A DNA stretch of 64,000 bases from Pseudomonas gingeri (lineage in GTDB: Bacteria; Pseudomonadota; Gammaproteobacteria; Pseudomonadales; Pseudomonadaceae): NCBI RefSeq assembly GCF_013386165.1, contig NZ_JACAOS010000001.1:485476-549475 (forward strand). The letters run 5' to 3'. Below, piece after piece: positions 21,539-32,625 of this stretch. The position numbers and the translations under genes were made by a program. Numbering within the stretch: position 1 is the first letter of the stretch; each line of letters begins with the position of its first letter. The notes under the pieces were generated by a model that ran no database searches, had not been told where the DNA came from, and saw only the letters and a program-made list of their open reading frames with translations.

Positions 21539-22003
21539 ATGCGTAAGTCTGTTTTGTTGATTGCTTCCTTCTCCACCATGGCCATGTTGCTGGGTGGTTG
21601 CACCAACAGCCTGACTGGCGATTCCTATTCCCGTGACGAAGCCCGTCGCGTCCAGACCATCCGCATGGGCACCATCGAATCGCTGCGTCCGGTGAAAATC
21701 GAAGGCAGCAACTCGCCTATCGGTGCCGGTGCCGGTGCGATTATCGGTGGCGTCGGTGGCAGCGCCATCGGCGGTGGCAAGGGCAGCATCGTGACCGCGG
21801 TGATCGGTGCGGTCGCCGGTGGCGTGCTGGGCAACATGGCTGAAAAAGGCCTGACCAGCGCCCAAGGTGTTGAAATCACCGTGCGTGAAGACGACGGCGG
21901 CATGCGCGCCTATGTGCAGGAAGTGCAGCCGAACGAAATCTTCCGGGTCGGCGAGCGCGTGCGTATCTCCACCGTGGGTGGCACCAGCCGCGTTTCCCAC
22001 TGA
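21539..22003 (+). CDS. SlyB-like glycine-zipper outer-membrane lipoprotein
   Basis: A 154-residue lipoprotein with lipobox MLLGGC (residues 16-21). The glycine-zipper region IGAGAGAIIGGVGGSAIGGG continues to AVAGGVLGNMAEK (about residues 61-102). The C-terminal beta domain VEITVREDDGGMRAYVQE is typical of the SlyB/PcpY family, which stabilises the outer membrane. The ATG at 21539 follows TTTTGGAG by 8 nt. It is monocistronic, with a strong terminator behind it. Confidence 0.88.
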   Translation: MRKSVLLIASFSTMAMLLGGCTNSLTGDSYSRDEARRVQTIRMGTIESLRPVKIEGSNSPIGAGAGAIIGGVGGSAIGGGKGSIVTAVIGAVAGGVLGNMAEKGLTSAQGVEITVREDDGGMRAYVQEVQPNEIFRVGERVRISTVGGTSRVSH

Positions 22004-22020
22004 TTTCGCAGTCAGCCTTG

Positions 22021-22061
22021 AAAAGAAACCCCGGCCAGGGAACTGGCCGGGGTTTTCTTTT
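22021..22061. terminator. bidirectional intrinsic terminator
   Basis: AACCCCGGCCAG and CTGGCCGGGGTT form a perfect 12-bp stem, with A-rich and T-rich flanks on either side. It lies between the converging lipoprotein and nhaA genes and can serve both. Confidence 0.92.
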
Positions 22062-22111
22062 TTACGCGGTGTCGATTTGAAGGGGGTTACCGATTTTGCA
22101 GGCTACGGCCT

Positions 22112-23293
22112 TCAGGTCGCGCTGGGTTTGCGGCTGGACACGGCCATCACCGCGTAGCCGATCAGCGCCGCGAGGATGGAACCGGTGAGAATGCCCATGC
22201 GGTCCATGCCCACGTAGTCGCTGCTGCCCGGCACAAAGGCCAGGGAGCCGACGAACAGGCTCATGGTGAAACCTATCCCGCACAGAATGGCCACGGCCAG
22301 CACCTGCCCCCAGTTGGCGCCTTGGGGCAGCGCTGCCAGGCCGGCGCGGACCGCCAGCCAGGTCAGGCCGAACACGCCGACCGTCTTGCCGATGAGCAGG
22401 CCCGCAGCGATGCCCATCGGCACGTGATGGGTAAAGCTTTCCAGGTTCACCCCCGTCAGGGACACACCGGCATTGGCGAAGGCGAACAGCGGCAGAATGC
22501 CGAAGGCCACCCAGGGATGCAGCGCATGTTCCAGGCTCAGCAACGGTGAGGTTTCGGCGTTGCGGGTGCGCAGCGGAATGCAGAACGCCAGGGTCACGCC
22601 GGCCAGCGTGGCATGTACACCACTCTTGAGTACGCAGATCCAGAGAATCAGGCCAATCACCATATACGGCCCGAGCTTGACCACGCCCAGGCGATTCATC
22701 GCGATCAGTGCCACCAGGCAGGTGCCCGCCAATGCCAGTGACAGCGTCGACAGTTCATGGGAATAGAAGATCGCGATAACGATGATCGCGCCCAGGTCGT
22801 CGATGATCGCCAGGGTCATCAGGAACAGCTTCAGCGACACCGGCACCCGTTTGCCGAGCAGGGCCAGGACCCCGAGGGCGAAGGCGATGTCGGTGGCCAT
22901 GGGGATTGCCCAGCCGCCCAGCGCCGCCGGGTTGTCACGGTTGAGGAACCAGTAGATCAGCGCCGGCACCACCATGCCGCCGATGGCCGCCGCGCCCGGC
23001 AGTACCACCTGCGATGGCTTGGACAGGTGACCTTCGAGGAGTTCGCGCTTGACCTCCAGGCCGATCAGCAGGAAGAACAGCGCCATCAGGCCGTCGTTGA
23101 TCCACAGCAGCAGGGGCTTGGCGATTTGCAGGGCACCGACCTGCGCCACCACGGGCACGTCCAGCAGGCCGGCGTAGAGGTGCGACAGCGGCGAATTGTT
23201 GATGATCAGGGCCAGGGCTGCAGCGGCAATCAATAACAGACCGCCGGCAGCTTCCAACTGAAAGAAACGGGTGAAAGTGCTACGCAGAGGCAA
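22112..23293 (-). CDS. nhaA: Na+/H+ antiporter NhaA
   Basis: NhaA exports Na+ in exchange for protons across the inner membrane. The 393-residue protein has the expected twelve hydrophobic segments. The paired aspartates of the ion site appear in [21 protein letters not shown], and a further Asp in [30 protein letters not shown] is another family motif. The gene is monocistronic and divergent from the cysteine-synthase-like gene. Confidence 0.96.
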   Translation of the reverse strand: MPLRSTFTRFFQLEAAGGLLLIAAAALALIINNSPLSHLYAGLLDVPVVAQVGALQIAKPLLLWINDGLMALFFLLIGLEVKRELLEGHLSKPSQVVLPGAAAIGGMVVPALIYWFLNRDNPAALGGWAIPMATDIAFALGVLALLGKRVPVSLKLFLMTLAIIDDLGAIIVIAIFYSHELSTLSLALAGTCLVALIAMNRLGVVKLGPYMVIGLILWICVLKSGVHATLAGVTLAFCIPLRTRNAETSPLLSLEHALHPWVAFGILPLFAFANAGVSLTGVNLESFTHHVPMGIAAGLLIGKTVGVFGLTWLAVRAGLAALPQGANWGQVLAVAILCGIGFTMSLFVGSLAFVPGSSDYVGMDRMGILTGSILAALIGYAVMAVSSRKPSAT

Positions 23294-23610
23294 GGTCGCT
23301 CTCCATTGATGAATTCAAAAGGTAGGACACCCTAACCCGTACTGTTGGTTGTTAAAACAAAAATTATATTCTTTTTTGTTATAAGCGGGTGCTTGAGGGC
23401 TTGCCGCAAAGAGCCTAGCAGTTGTGTGTCTAATTGCGTCTTCACTGTATCTGTGCGGTGAGTGGGAAACTTCCTATAGTTGGCGGATTATTGCGGTGGG
23501 GCCTGTCAGGGGGCCGATCGTTGTTTATCCTTCAGCGGTGTGGCCATGGCCAATGGCGCAGCCATCCGTCAGTGCTTTCGAGCGCCTCCGTTCCAACACG
23601 AGTACCCATC
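23294..23610. other. divergent intergenic region, promoters only
   Basis: A 317-bp region between nhaA and the PLP-enzyme gene. Bases 23335-23385 are A+T-rich and likely carry the nhaA promoter. The reading frame of the downstream gene is open across much of the right half, but no SD-supported start was found before 23611. No repeat or RNA gene was seen. Confidence 0.5.
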
Positions 23611-24705
23611 ATGAGCGACAACCGACAGTGGGCCCGGGAAGCCATCCGGATCATTGAAGCCGACTTCCAGCGCAGTGCCGATACCCACTTGATTCCCTTG
23701 CCGCTGCCGGGCCTGCCGGGCATCGAGTTGTACTTCAAGGACGAGTCCAGTCACCCGACCGGGAGCCTGAAGCACCGCCTGGCCCGTTCGCTGTTCCTCT
23801 ATGCGCTGTGTAATGGCTGGCTGCGCCAGGGTGCGCCGGTCATCGAGGCGTCCAGTGGTTCGACGGCGATCTCCGAAGCCTACTTCGCGCGGCTGCTGGG
23901 CTTGCCGTTTATCGCGGTGATGCCGGCGACCACCTCCCAGGAGAAGATCGCGCAGATCGCCTTCTACGGCGGCAAGAGCCACCTGGTGCAGGACCCGACG
24001 CAGATCTATGCCGAGTCCGAGCGCCTGGCCCGGGAGAGCGGTGGTCATTTCATGGACCAGTTCACCTACGCCGAGCGCGCCACCGACTGGCGGGCGAACA
24101 ACAACATCGCCGAGTCGATTTTCCAGCAACTGCGTTTCGAGCGCCATCCGGAACCGAGCTGGTTGATTTCCAGCCCCGGCACTGGCGGTACGACGGCGAC
24201 CCTGGGCCGCTATGTGCGTTATCGCCAGCATGGTACCCGGGTGTTGTGCGCCGATGCCGAGCGTTCGGTGTTCTTCGATTTTTACCAGACGGGTGATGCC
24301 AGTCTGCGCCTGGACTGCGGTTCGCGCATCGAAGGGATCGGGCGTCCGCGGGTCGAGGCGTCGTTCCTGCCCAAGGTGATCGATGCCATGGTCAAGGTGC
24401 CGGATGCCCTGTCCCTGGCGGCCATGCACTACCTGGCGCAGCGTTTGGGGCGCAAGGTCGGGGGGTCCAGCGGGACCAACCTGATCGGCGCGTTGATGGC
24501 GGCGCGGCAGATGGTCGAGGCCGGGGAGAGCGGTTCGATCGTGGCGATCCTGTGTGATGGTGGCGAGCGGTACGCCACCACCTACTACGACCCGCAATGG
24601 CTAGCGGCCCAGGGGTATGAACTGGACGGGCTGATTGCAGTTGTTGCGGCGAGTGTTGAACGCGGTGAGGCGCTACCCGAGAGCGTGTTGCGGGCTGGGA
24701 TCTGA
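23611..24705 (+). CDS. PLP-dependent cysteine synthase-like enzyme
   Basis: A 364-residue fold-type II PLP enzyme of the cysteine synthase/CBS family. The PLP lysine is in SSHPTGSLKHRLARS (residue near 54). The substrate loop ASSGSTAISEAY and the phosphate-binding SPGTGGTTATLGRYV are clear. The C-terminal stretch CDGGERYATTYYDPQW is found in a Pseudomonas-type subgroup, often annotated as a cysteine synthase or desulfhydrase. Its exact reaction is not certain. It is apparently monocistronic. Confidence 0.85.
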   Translation: MSDNRQWAREAIRIIEADFQRSADTHLIPLPLPGLPGIELYFKDESSHPTGSLKHRLARSLFLYALCNGWLRQGAPVIEASSGSTAISEAYFARLLGLPFIAVMPATTSQEKIAQIAFYGGKSHLVQDPTQIYAESERLARESGGHFMDQFTYAERATDWRANNNIAESIFQQLRFERHPEPSWLISSPGTGGTTATLGRYVRYRQHGTRVLCADAERSVFFDFYQTGDASLRLDCGSRIEGIGRPRVEASFLPKVIDAMVKVPDALSLAAMHYLAQRLGRKVGGSSGTNLIGALMAARQMVEAGESGSIVAILCDGGERYATTYYDPQWLAAQGYELDGLIAVVAASVERGEALPESVLRAGI

Positions 24706-24732
24706 TCCCTGCACTTCTGGATAGTCGACATC

Positions 24733-24865
24733 TGTGGCGAGCGGGCTTGCCCGCGCTCGGCTGCGAAGCAGTCGCAAAACCGATCACCGTGTTCTACCTG
24801 ACACACCGCGATCACTGGTTTTAGGGGCGCTTCGCACCCCAGCGTGGGTAAGCCCACTCGCCACA
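24733..24865. repeat. REP doublet (TGTGGCGAG type)
   Basis: TGTGGCGAGCGGGCTTGCCC at the left and GGGTAAGCCCACTCGCCACA at the right form an inverted pair about 90 bp apart. This is a different REP subfamily from the TGTAGGAGC elements elsewhere in the window. It fills the gap between convergent genes. Confidence 0.8.
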
Positions 24866-24890
24866 AGTGAGTCCTCAGGTGTTCCTGGGA

Positions 24891-25661
24891 TTACAGGCTG
24901 AAACCACCATCCAGCGGGATGATATTCCCGGTCATGTACGCCCCGGCGGTACTCGCCAGGCTGATCGCCAGCGCCGCCATCTCTTCTTCCCGACCCCAGC
25001 GCTTCATGGGAATCAACGCCGTGTCTTCGGCCAGCGCCTGCTCGTCGTTGCCGATGTGCTGGGTCATCTTGCTCGGGAAGCGCCCCGGCGCGATCACATT
25101 GACGTTGATGTGCTGGCTGACTAGTTCCCGCGCCAGAATCCGTGACAGTTGATGCAGGGCGGCTTTGCTCGGGCCATAGGCATAGGCCTCTTCGCCGAAG
25201 GAGGAAATCCCCGCCACCGAACCGATATTGATGATGCGCGCCGGGTTCGCCGCCGAACCGGCCTTGCGCAATAACGGCAGGAACTGCTGGATGCAGTTGA
25301 AGACCGAGGTCACGTTCAACTGCATGACCTTCTCCCAGCCTTTCACCGGATAGCTCTCCAGCGGTGCGCCCCAGGTGGTGCCGGCGTTGTTGACGAGGAT
25401 ATCCAGCCGGTCGATCTGCCCGCCCAGGCGGGTGGCGAGGTCCAGTACGCCTTCCTCGGTCGCCAGGTTGGCGGGCAGGGCCTGGCAGTGGCCCAAGGCG
25501 CCGAGTTCATCGGCGGTCTGTTGGCAGGCTTGGGCATCCCGGGCGCAGACGTAGACGTGGGCACCGGCTTCGACAAAGGCCTTGGCGATCATCTTGCCGA
25601 TACCGCGCGTACCGCCGGTCACCAGCGCAGTGCGGCCTTGCAGGGAGAAGTAAGGGTGCAT
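24891..25661 (-). CDS. rhlG: RhlG-like NADPH-dependent beta-ketoacyl reductase (SDR)
   Basis: A 256-residue short-chain dehydrogenase. TGGTRGIGKMIAKAF is the cofactor loop, NNAGTTWG a family motif, and Ser, Tyr and Lys of the catalytic set appear in INIGSVAGISS and YAYGPSKAALHQ. From memory of the family, the sequence (start MHPYFSLQGRTALVTGG, and the ESYPVKGWEKVMQLNVTSVF segment) is very close to P. aeruginosa RhlG. RhlG was first linked to rhamnolipid precursor supply and later shown to have little direct role in it. Neighbours give no further hint. Confidence 0.88.
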   Translation of the reverse strand: MHPYFSLQGRTALVTGGTRGIGKMIAKAFVEAGAHVYVCARDAQACQQTADELGALGHCQALPANLATEEGVLDLATRLGGQIDRLDILVNNAGTTWGAPLESYPVKGWEKVMQLNVTSVFNCIQQFLPLLRKAGSAANPARIINIGSVAGISSFGEEAYAYGPSKAALHQLSRILARELVSQHINVNVIAPGRFPSKMTQHIGNDEQALAEDTALIPMKRWGREEEMAALAISLASTAGAYMTGNIIPLDGGFSL

Positions 25662-25766
25662 GGCGAATCCTGAGTGGGAAAAGGGTGTCCATACCCTAGT
25701 CGTCAGGTGTCAAAAACGGAGCCACTATTGGGCGGCGCAATGATGCGCCATGCACGCCGAGGCGGA

Positions 25767-26237
25767 TCAGCCGCGAACGCGCAGCGTCAGCCCCTTGAGG
25801 AAGTTGCGTAGCAGCTGGTCGCCACAGGGACGGTAGTTGGTGTGACCGAACTTGCGGAACAGCGCGCTCAGTTCCGGCTTGGACACCGGGAACTCGGCGG
25901 CCTTGAGGATGGCGTGCATGTCGTCTTCCTTCAGTTCGAAGGCAACCCGCAGTTTCTTCAGGATGATGTTATTGGTCACCGGCAGCTCGACCGGCAAGGC
26001 TGGACGGCTTTCGTCCTTGCCACGCTTGAAAATCACCAGACCGTCGAGAAAATGCGCCATGACTTCGTCCGGGCAGTGCACGAAACCTTCTTCCTCATCC
26101 TTTTTCAGGTAGGTGACGACATCGGCCTTGGCCGCTTCGAAGCCGGTCAGCTTGATCAGCTCGACGACCTTGTTGTCGCTGATGTCGAGCATGTAGCGCA
26201 CGCTACGCAGTACGTCGTTGTGAATCATGTAAGCCAT
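25767..26237 (-). CDS. DUF1456 family protein (YehS-like)
   Basis: A 156-residue protein made of two copies of the DUF1456 helical domain. The first begins NDVLRSVRYMLDISDNKVVELI and the second begins NIILKKLRVAFELKEDDMHAIL. Both end in a short acidic or basic helix (CPDEVMAHFLDGLVIFKRG; CGDQLLRNFLKGLTLRVRG). No function is established. It lies 45 bp downstream of the pseudouridine synthase-like gene and is probably co-transcribed with it. Confidence 0.88.
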   Translation of the reverse strand: MAYMIHNDVLRSVRYMLDISDNKVVELIKLTGFEAAKADVVTYLKKDEEEGFVHCPDEVMAHFLDGLVIFKRGKDESRPALPVELPVTNNIILKKLRVAFELKEDDMHAILKAAEFPVSKPELSALFRKFGHTNYRPCGDQLLRNFLKGLTLRVRG

Positions 26238-26282
26238 CCTGAGAGGTAGACGCCGCGCATCTGCGCGGCGTTGAAACGGGGA

Positions 26283-26993
26283 TTAGAATTTTTCCTTGGT
26301 CGACAGGTAGCGCCATTGGCCCACGGGCACTTTGCCGATGGAGACGCCGCCGATGCGGATCCGACGGATGGACACGACCTTGAGCCCGACCGCCTGGCAA
26401 AACAGCGCGATCACTCCGGGTTGCGGGTTTTTCATCGCGAAACGCAGGCGGTTCTCGTTCTGCCAGCTGGCCTTCACCGCCGGCAGCTCGCGGCCCTTAT
26501 AGGTCAGGCCATGGCTCAGTCGGTTGAGGCCGTGTTCGACGATGTCACCGCTGACTTCCACCACGTATTCCTGTTCGATCTTGGCGCTGTCGGCGGTGAG
26601 CTTGCGCAGGATTTTCCAGTCCTGGGTAAACACCACCAGGCCGCTGGCGCCGGCCTGCAGGTCAGTACTCGCGGTCAGCCGCAGGAAATGCCCCTTGAGC
26701 GGGCGCTTGCCGTAGCGGTGCTCCTCGGAGAGCGTCTCGGCGTGCAGCAGTTGCAACGCGCTGTCGGCGTCCAGGCCGGCCGGTTGGTGCAGCAGCAGGG
26801 TCACCGGTTCCGGCGCGGTGGCCTTGGCTTCGGGGTCCAGCTCGACTTTCTGGGCTTCGACCTTGAACTGCGGTTCGTCGATGACTTCGCCATCGACCGT
26901 GACCCAGCCGCCTTCGATGAACAGTTCGGCCTCCCGACGGGAGCAGCCGACCAGCTCGATCAGGCGTTTGGAAAGGCGAGTGGGTTCAGACAT
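26283..26993 (-). CDS. RsuA/RluF-family pseudouridine synthase-like protein, atypical active site
   Basis: A 236-residue protein with an N-terminal S4 domain (RLSKRLIELVGCSRREAELFIEGGWVTVDG) and an RsuA-type catalytic domain, ending in the typical FCQAVGLKVVSIRRIRIGGVSIG. The hallmark GRLDxxTxGL motif, whose Asp is the nucleophile, is replaced by STDLQAGASGL; when the Leu and GL are aligned, the Asp position is Gln. The rest of the domain looks intact. It may be inactive, use a displaced Asp, or be an RNA-binding paralogue. The start is supported by an upstream purine run. Confidence 0.82.
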   Translation of the reverse strand: MSEPTRLSKRLIELVGCSRREAELFIEGGWVTVDGEVIDEPQFKVEAQKVELDPEAKATAPEPVTLLLHQPAGLDADSALQLLHAETLSEEHRYGKRPLKGHFLRLTASTDLQAGASGLVVFTQDWKILRKLTADSAKIEQEYVVEVSGDIVEHGLNRLSHGLTYKGRELPAVKASWQNENRLRFAMKNPQPGVIALFCQAVGLKVVSIRRIRIGGVSIGKVPVGQWRYLSTKEKF

Positions 26994-27068
26994 GACGGCG
27001 GCCGTAAAAAAGGGGGGCGGCTATTGTACCTGCCTGGCGCCGGTTAAGCCCGGCAACATTTGTCGCAC

Positions 27069-27518
27069 TCAGCGCTTCAGGCGCAGATGCAGCAACGGAT
27101 AGGGCTGGCCCATGCCATCCATCTCCGAGCGCCCGATCACTTCGAAGCCCTGTTTGAAGTAAAAGCCGATGGCCTGGGGATTCTGTTCGTTGACGTCCAG
27201 CTCATCGGCGTTCAGGTGTTCGATGGCATAGCTGAGCAACTGCTTGCCGAGGCCCGTGCCTCGGGACTTGGGGGCGATGAAGAGCATTTCGATCTTGCCC
27301 GCCGCGACCCCGGCAAACCCGGTGATGCGCTGACGCGAGTCGCGGGTACAGATCAGCATGACCGCATCCAGGTAGTGGGTCAGCAGCATGTTCTTCAGCA
27401 ATTCGATGTAGCTGTCCGGGAGGAAGTCATGGGTGGCGCGCACCGAGGCTTCCCAGAGTTCGGCCATTTCCGGGTAGTCGCCGGGCCTGGGGGTGTGGAT
27501 GACCTGGAGCTGGCGCAT
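27069..27518 (-). CDS. YjaB-like GNAT N-acetyltransferase
   Basis: A 149-residue GNAT acetyltransferase. The acetyl-CoA loop is APKSRGTGLGKQLLSYA, and DVNEQNPQAIGFYFKQGFEVIGRSE with GQPYPLLHL closes the fold. These segments match E. coli YjaB closely. GGAAGGA precedes the ATG at 27518; an ATG six codons upstream is also in frame. The acceptor substrate is unknown; YjaB-type enzymes may acetylate small molecules or proteins. Confidence 0.87.
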   Translation of the reverse strand: MRQLQVIHTPRPGDYPEMAELWEASVRATHDFLPDSYIELLKNMLLTHYLDAVMLICTRDSRQRITGFAGVAAGKIEMLFIAPKSRGTGLGKQLLSYAIEHLNADELDVNEQNPQAIGFYFKQGFEVIGRSEMDGMGQPYPLLHLRLKR

Positions 27519-27567
27519 GCAGCAGATTCCTTCCATCGCAGTGGTTCACACGCCAGACTATAGACGT

Positions 27568-27605
27568 AAAAAAGCCCCGCATCTCGTTGAAAGTGCGGGG
27601 CTTTT
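27568..27605 (-). terminator. intrinsic terminator of rimO
   Basis: AAAAGCCCCGCA and TGCGGGGCTTTT flank a 12-nt loop. On the minus strand a T-run follows the stem, 16 nt after the rimO stop. Confidence 0.9.
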
Positions 27606-27620
27606 CAGTTTATTTACAGC

Positions 27621-28958
<1,338 letters not shown>

Positions 28959-29258
28959 GTCTAACCTCGGTATTAGGGTGTCGAGCCGCTTGGGACAAGG
29001 GCATCGCGTGGGCGCTGATGCGCCTCTGATCAAAAAGTGCGCAATTCTAGCGATGGCGGAGTCACTTGACCAGCTTTATGCAGGGAAATGCGACGAGTGC
29101 TGCGCTATGCTTCGCCCGATGCGAGTCACTGTCATTTTTTGTCTCAAATAACCGATGACATATAAATCGTCGGCAACTGTAAGAAAAACAGCGCATGCTG
29201 CGTGAAAAAGCATAGTGCTTCTTGAAAGAAGCCTTAGTCCGGGGTGTAGGAGTAGTTG
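28959..29258. other. divergent promoter region rimO/kup
   Basis: A 300-bp gap between divergent genes. The right half is A+T-rich, including TTTTTTGTCTCAAATAACCGATGACATATAAATC near 29136-29168, and likely contains promoters. GTAGGAGTAG at 29246-29255 is the kup SD. No gene or repeat was seen. Confidence 0.5.
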
Positions 29259-31160
29259 ATGGGTGGTCAGGCAGTGAGTGAGGGGCAGGTCGGGCACTCG
29301 ACGGCAAAACCGTTGGGTATGCTGGTAGCGGCGGTAGGGGTGGTGTACGGCGACATCGGCACCAGCCCGTTATATACCCTCAAGGAGGTGTTCACTGGCG
29401 GTTACGGGGTACAGGTCAACCATGACGGTGTCTTCGGGATCCTGGCACTGATTTTCTGGTCGCTGATCTGGGTGGTCTCGATCAAGTACGTGTTGTTTAT
29501 CCTGCGGGCCGACAACCAGGGCGAGGGTGGGATCATGGCCCTGACCGCGCTGGCGCGGCGGGCCTCGGCGTCCTATCCGAAATTGCAGTCGGTGCTGGTG
29601 ATTCTCGGGCTGATCGGTGCGGCGCTGTTTTATGGCGACAGCATGATCACCCCGGCGATTTCGGTACTCTCGGCGGTCGAGGGTCTGGAAATCGCCTTCG
29701 ACGGGCTGGAGCACTGGGTGGTGCCGCTGTCGCTGGTGGTGCTGGTGGCGTTGTTCCTGATCCAGAGACACGGTACCGCGAGCATCGGCAAGCTGTTCGG
29801 GCCGGTGATGGTGGCGTGGTTCGTGATACTCGGGGTGATGGGGGTCTACGGTATTTCCCTGCACCCTGAAGTGTTGAGCGCGCTGAACCCGATGTGGGGC
29901 GTGCACTTCTTTATCGTCCATCCGGGCATGGGTGTGGCGATTCTCGGTGCGGTGGTGCTGGCATTGACCGGTGCCGAAGCCTTGTATGCCGACATGGGCC
30001 ACTTCGGTCGCAAGCCGATTGCCCGTGCCTGGTTCGCCCTGGTGCTGCCGGCGCTGGTGCTGAACTACTTCGGCCAGGGTGCCTTGCTGCTGGGTAACCC
30101 GGACGCGGCGCGCAACCCCTTCTACCTGCTGGCACCGGACTGGGCCTTGATACCCTTGGTGGTGCTGTCGACCCTGGCAACGGTGATCGCTTCCCAGGCG
30201 GTGATCTCCGGGGCGTTCTCGTTGACTCGCCAGGCGATCCAGTTGGGCTACATCCCGCGCATGCATATCCAGCACACCTCGAGTGCCGAGCAGGGGCAGA
30301 TCTACATCGGTGCGGTGAACTGGACCCTGATGATCGGCGTGATCCTGCTGGTGATCGGTTTCGGTTCGTCCAACGCCCTGGCTTCGGCTTATGGCGTGGC
30401 AGTGACCGGGACCATGCTGATCACCAGTATCCTGGTGGCGGCGGTGATGTTGCTGCTGTGGAAATGGTCGCCGATCCTGACCGTGCCGATCCTGGTGGGC
30501 TTCCTGTTGGTGGACGGGCTGTTCTTCGCCGCCAACGTACCCAAGATCGTCCAGGGCGGTGCCTTTCCTGTATTGGCGGGGATCGTGCTGTTTATCCTCA
30601 TGACCACCTGGAAACGCGGCAAGGAGCTGCTGATGGACCGCCTCGACGAGGGTGGCCTGCCGTTGCCGATCTTTATCGGCAGTATTCGCGTGCAGCCGCC
30701 CCATCGGGTGCAGGGTACGGCGGTGTTCCTCACGGCGCGGCCGGATGCGGTGCCCCACGCGCTGTTGCATAACCTGCTGCATAACCAGGTGCTGCACGAG
30801 CAGGTGGTATTGCTGACGGTGGTCTATGAGGATATCCCGCGGGTGCCGGCACAGCGGCGGTTCGAGGTCGATGCGTATGGCGAGGGGTTCTTCCGGGTCA
30901 TCCTGCACTTCGGCTTTATCGATGAGCCGGACGTGCCTGAGGCGCTGAAGTTGTGCCATCTGGACGAGTTGGATTTCAGCCCGATGCGCACCACCTATTT
31001 CCTCAGTCGCGAGACGGTGATCGCTTCGAAGATTGTCGGTATGGCGCGTTGGAGGGAGAGCCTGTTCGCCTTCATGCTGAAGAATGCCAACGGTAACCTG
31101 CGCTTCTTCAAGCTGCCGGTGAACCGGGTGATCGAGCTGGGGACGCAGGTCGAGATCTGA
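29259..31160 (+). CDS. kup: low-affinity K+ uptake protein Kup
   Basis: Kup is a proton-coupled K+ (and Cs+) symporter of the HAK/KUP/KT family. The 633-residue protein shows [17 protein letters not shown] at the N-terminus, [18 protein letters not shown], and [18 protein letters not shown], with about twelve transmembrane helices and a C-terminal cytoplasmic domain of about 170 residues. The ATG at 29259 has AGGAG at a spacing of 6; a TTG one codon earlier is less likely. Confidence 0.96.
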   Translation: MGGQAVSEGQVGHSTAKPLGMLVAAVGVVYGDIGTSPLYTLKEVFTGGYGVQVNHDGVFGILALIFWSLIWVVSIKYVLFILRADNQGEGGIMALTALARRASASYPKLQSVLVILGLIGAALFYGDSMITPAISVLSAVEGLEIAFDGLEHWVVPLSLVVLVALFLIQRHGTASIGKLFGPVMVAWFVILGVMGVYGISLHPEVLSALNPMWGVHFFIVHPGMGVAILGAVVLALTGAEALYADMGHFGRKPIARAWFALVLPALVLNYFGQGALLLGNPDAARNPFYLLAPDWALIPLVVLSTLATVIASQAVISGAFSLTRQAIQLGYIPRMHIQHTSSAEQGQIYIGAVNWTLMIGVILLVIGFGSSNALASAYGVAVTGTMLITSILVAAVMLLLWKWSPILTVPILVGFLLVDGLFFAANVPKIVQGGAFPVLAGIVLFILMTTWKRGKELLMDRLDEGGLPLPIFIGSIRVQPPHRVQGTAVFLTARPDAVPHALLHNLLHNQVLHEQVVLLTVVYEDIPRVPAQRRFEVDAYGEGFFRVILHFGFIDEPDVPEALKLCHLDELDFSPMRTTYFLSRETVIASKIVGMARWRESLFAFMLKNANGNLRFFKLPVNRVIELGTQVEI

Positions 31161-31174
31161 TTGTCTCGGGTATG

Positions 31175-31213
31175 AAAAAGCCCCTGTTGCCGTAAGGCAG
31201 CAGGGGCTTTTTC
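31175..31213 (+). terminator. intrinsic terminator of kup
   Basis: AAAAAGCCCCTGTTGCC faces GGCAGCAGGGGCTTTTT across a GTAA loop with one mismatch, followed by T residues. It ends kup 15 nt after the stop. Confidence 0.92.
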
Positions 31214-31220
31214 TTTGGGG

Positions 31221-31335
31221 TGTAGGAGCGAGCTTACCGGGAGTATCGCCGGGGCTGGGACCTTGTAGGAGCAAGCTTGCTCGCGATGGCGGTGCTGGAT
31301 TCACTGACGCTATCGCTGGCAAGCCAGCTCCTACA
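31221..31335. repeat. REP cluster (one single, one pair)
   Basis: A partial TGTAGGAGCGAGCTTACC element at 31221 is followed by an inverted pair at 31264-31335 (TGTAGGAGCAAGCTTGCTCG and GGCAAGCCAGCTCCTACA). It separates kup from the convergent virJ-like gene. Confidence 0.85.
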
Positions 31336-31344
31336 GGGCTCGCA

Positions 31345-32625
31345 TTACTCGCTTTTAACCTGCCGCTTCTGAATCGCATCCACCAAACGCTTGGCCAACG
31401 CCGGGTAGTTCTCGTCGAAGTGATGGCCCCCTGGCAACTTGACGGCTTCTCCCACCGCCGTAGTGGTGGTGCAGCCACTTTCCTTCACTTCGTCCTGCCC
31501 ATAGATGCACAGCACCTTGGCGGCCGGCAGTTTGGCCATGTCCGGACCGGTGTCGAGTTCGATCCCGGCCTTGCCCAGCCAACCGTCTACGTGGATCTCG
31601 AAACTGCCGCTGCGGGCGAAAGCCAGCAGGATGATCGCGTCGACCCGCTGCTGCTCGTTTTCCGGCAGGCGGTTATAGATCGCCGGCAGGACGTCGGCAC
31701 CGAAGGAGTAACCGGCCAGAACGAAGCGCTTGGCGCCCCATTTTTGCCGATAGTGCTGCATCAGTTCGGTCAGGTCGGCAGCGGTCTGTTCCGGGCTCTT
31801 GTGCTGCCAGTAGTAGCGCAGGGTATCGATGCCCACCACCGGGTAGCCCATCTTCGCCATATAACCCGCCGCGTCCCGGTCCAGGTCGCGCCAGCCACCG
31901 TCGCCGGAGAGGAACAGGGTCACGGTGTCGCTGGGTTTCTCCGACGGCACGTCCACCACGGGAATCGCCAGGCCGCCGTTGTCCGTACCCACCAGCATCT
32001 TGCGCAGTTCGTTGTTCAACACCTGGGGCAGGTGGATGTCATAGTCGCTGATGCTGGTTTCGGCATTCGCCTGGTCGCGCACGAACGCCGCGCTCGGATC
32101 ATCCGGGCCGTCGTTCCAGGCCACCAGCCAGTGGCCGTGGGCCGCTGTCTTCGGTACCGGGGTCTTGCAATCCGGTTGATCGAGGACAAACCCCACCGAG
32201 ATCGCCTGGGCCTTGTCGCTGGTCTGGGAGGCCAGCCAGTTCCAGGCCAGGGACGCGCCCGGGCCGATGCCGCTGACCAGGGTCGCCGGACCTTTCAGTT
32301 GTTGCAGGGCGCCGTCCAGGGTCTTTTGTTGCAGCGTGCAGTCGTCTTTGGGCAGGATCACCTGGACGATCAGCGCCGCGCCACTGCGACTCAGGGCGGA
32401 CAATTGAGCGTCGCTCAGGGCGTCTTCGGCGAGGGTCGCCACAACGACCTGGGCCTTGGGCGTGGTGCCGGGTGTCAGGCGAGTCAGGGTCGAACCGTCG
32501 GCCTGGCTCAAGTGTTCAAGCGTCGGTTCCGGCGGGGGACGGTTCCAGAACCAGTAGCCGCCTCCCGCGAGCGCGGCCAGGAGCAGCACGATTACCAGTA
32601 ATAACCGCCAGGAGCGTTGAATCAT
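31345..32625 (-). CDS. AcvB/VirJ-family aminoacyl-phosphatidylglycerol hydrolase
   Basis: A 426-residue periplasmic alpha/beta hydrolase with an N-terminal membrane anchor (about residues 7-28). A first domain has the nucleophile-like GIGPGASLAWNWLA. The second, main VirJ domain has TVTLFLSGDGGWRDLDRDAAGYMAKMG and the serine elbow LAGYSFGADVLPAIYN, with a C-terminal His in PGGHHFDENY. In P. aeruginosa the homologue PA0919 hydrolyses alanyl-phosphatidylglycerol made by MprF. The start overlaps the mprF stop, confirming an operon in which synthase and hydrolase are paired. Confidence 0.88.
   Translation of the reverse strand: MIQRSWRLLLVIVLLLAALAGGGYWFWNRPPPEPTLEHLSQADGSTLTRLTPGTTPKAQVVVATLAEDALSDAQLSALSRSGAALIVQVILPKDDCTLQQKTLDGALQQLKGPATLVSGIGPGASLAWNWLASQTSDKAQAISVGFVLDQPDCKTPVPKTAAHGHWLVAWNDGPDDPSAAFVRDQANAETSISDYDIHLPQVLNNELRKMLVGTDNGGLAIPVVDVPSEKPSDTVTLFLSGDGGWRDLDRDAAGYMAKMGYPVVGIDTLRYYWQHKSPEQTAADLTELMQHYRQKWGAKRFVLAGYSFGADVLPAIYNRLPENEQQRVDAIILLAFARSGSFEIHVDGWLGKAGIELDTGPDMAKLPAAKVLCIYGQDEVKESGCTTTTAVGEAVKLPGGHHFDENYPALAKRLVDAIQKRQVKSE

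Noticed and set aside
29370..31478. 702-codon frame antisense to kup
   Set aside because: Its product is His/Gln/Arg-rich without motifs, typical of antisense frames in high-GC genes.
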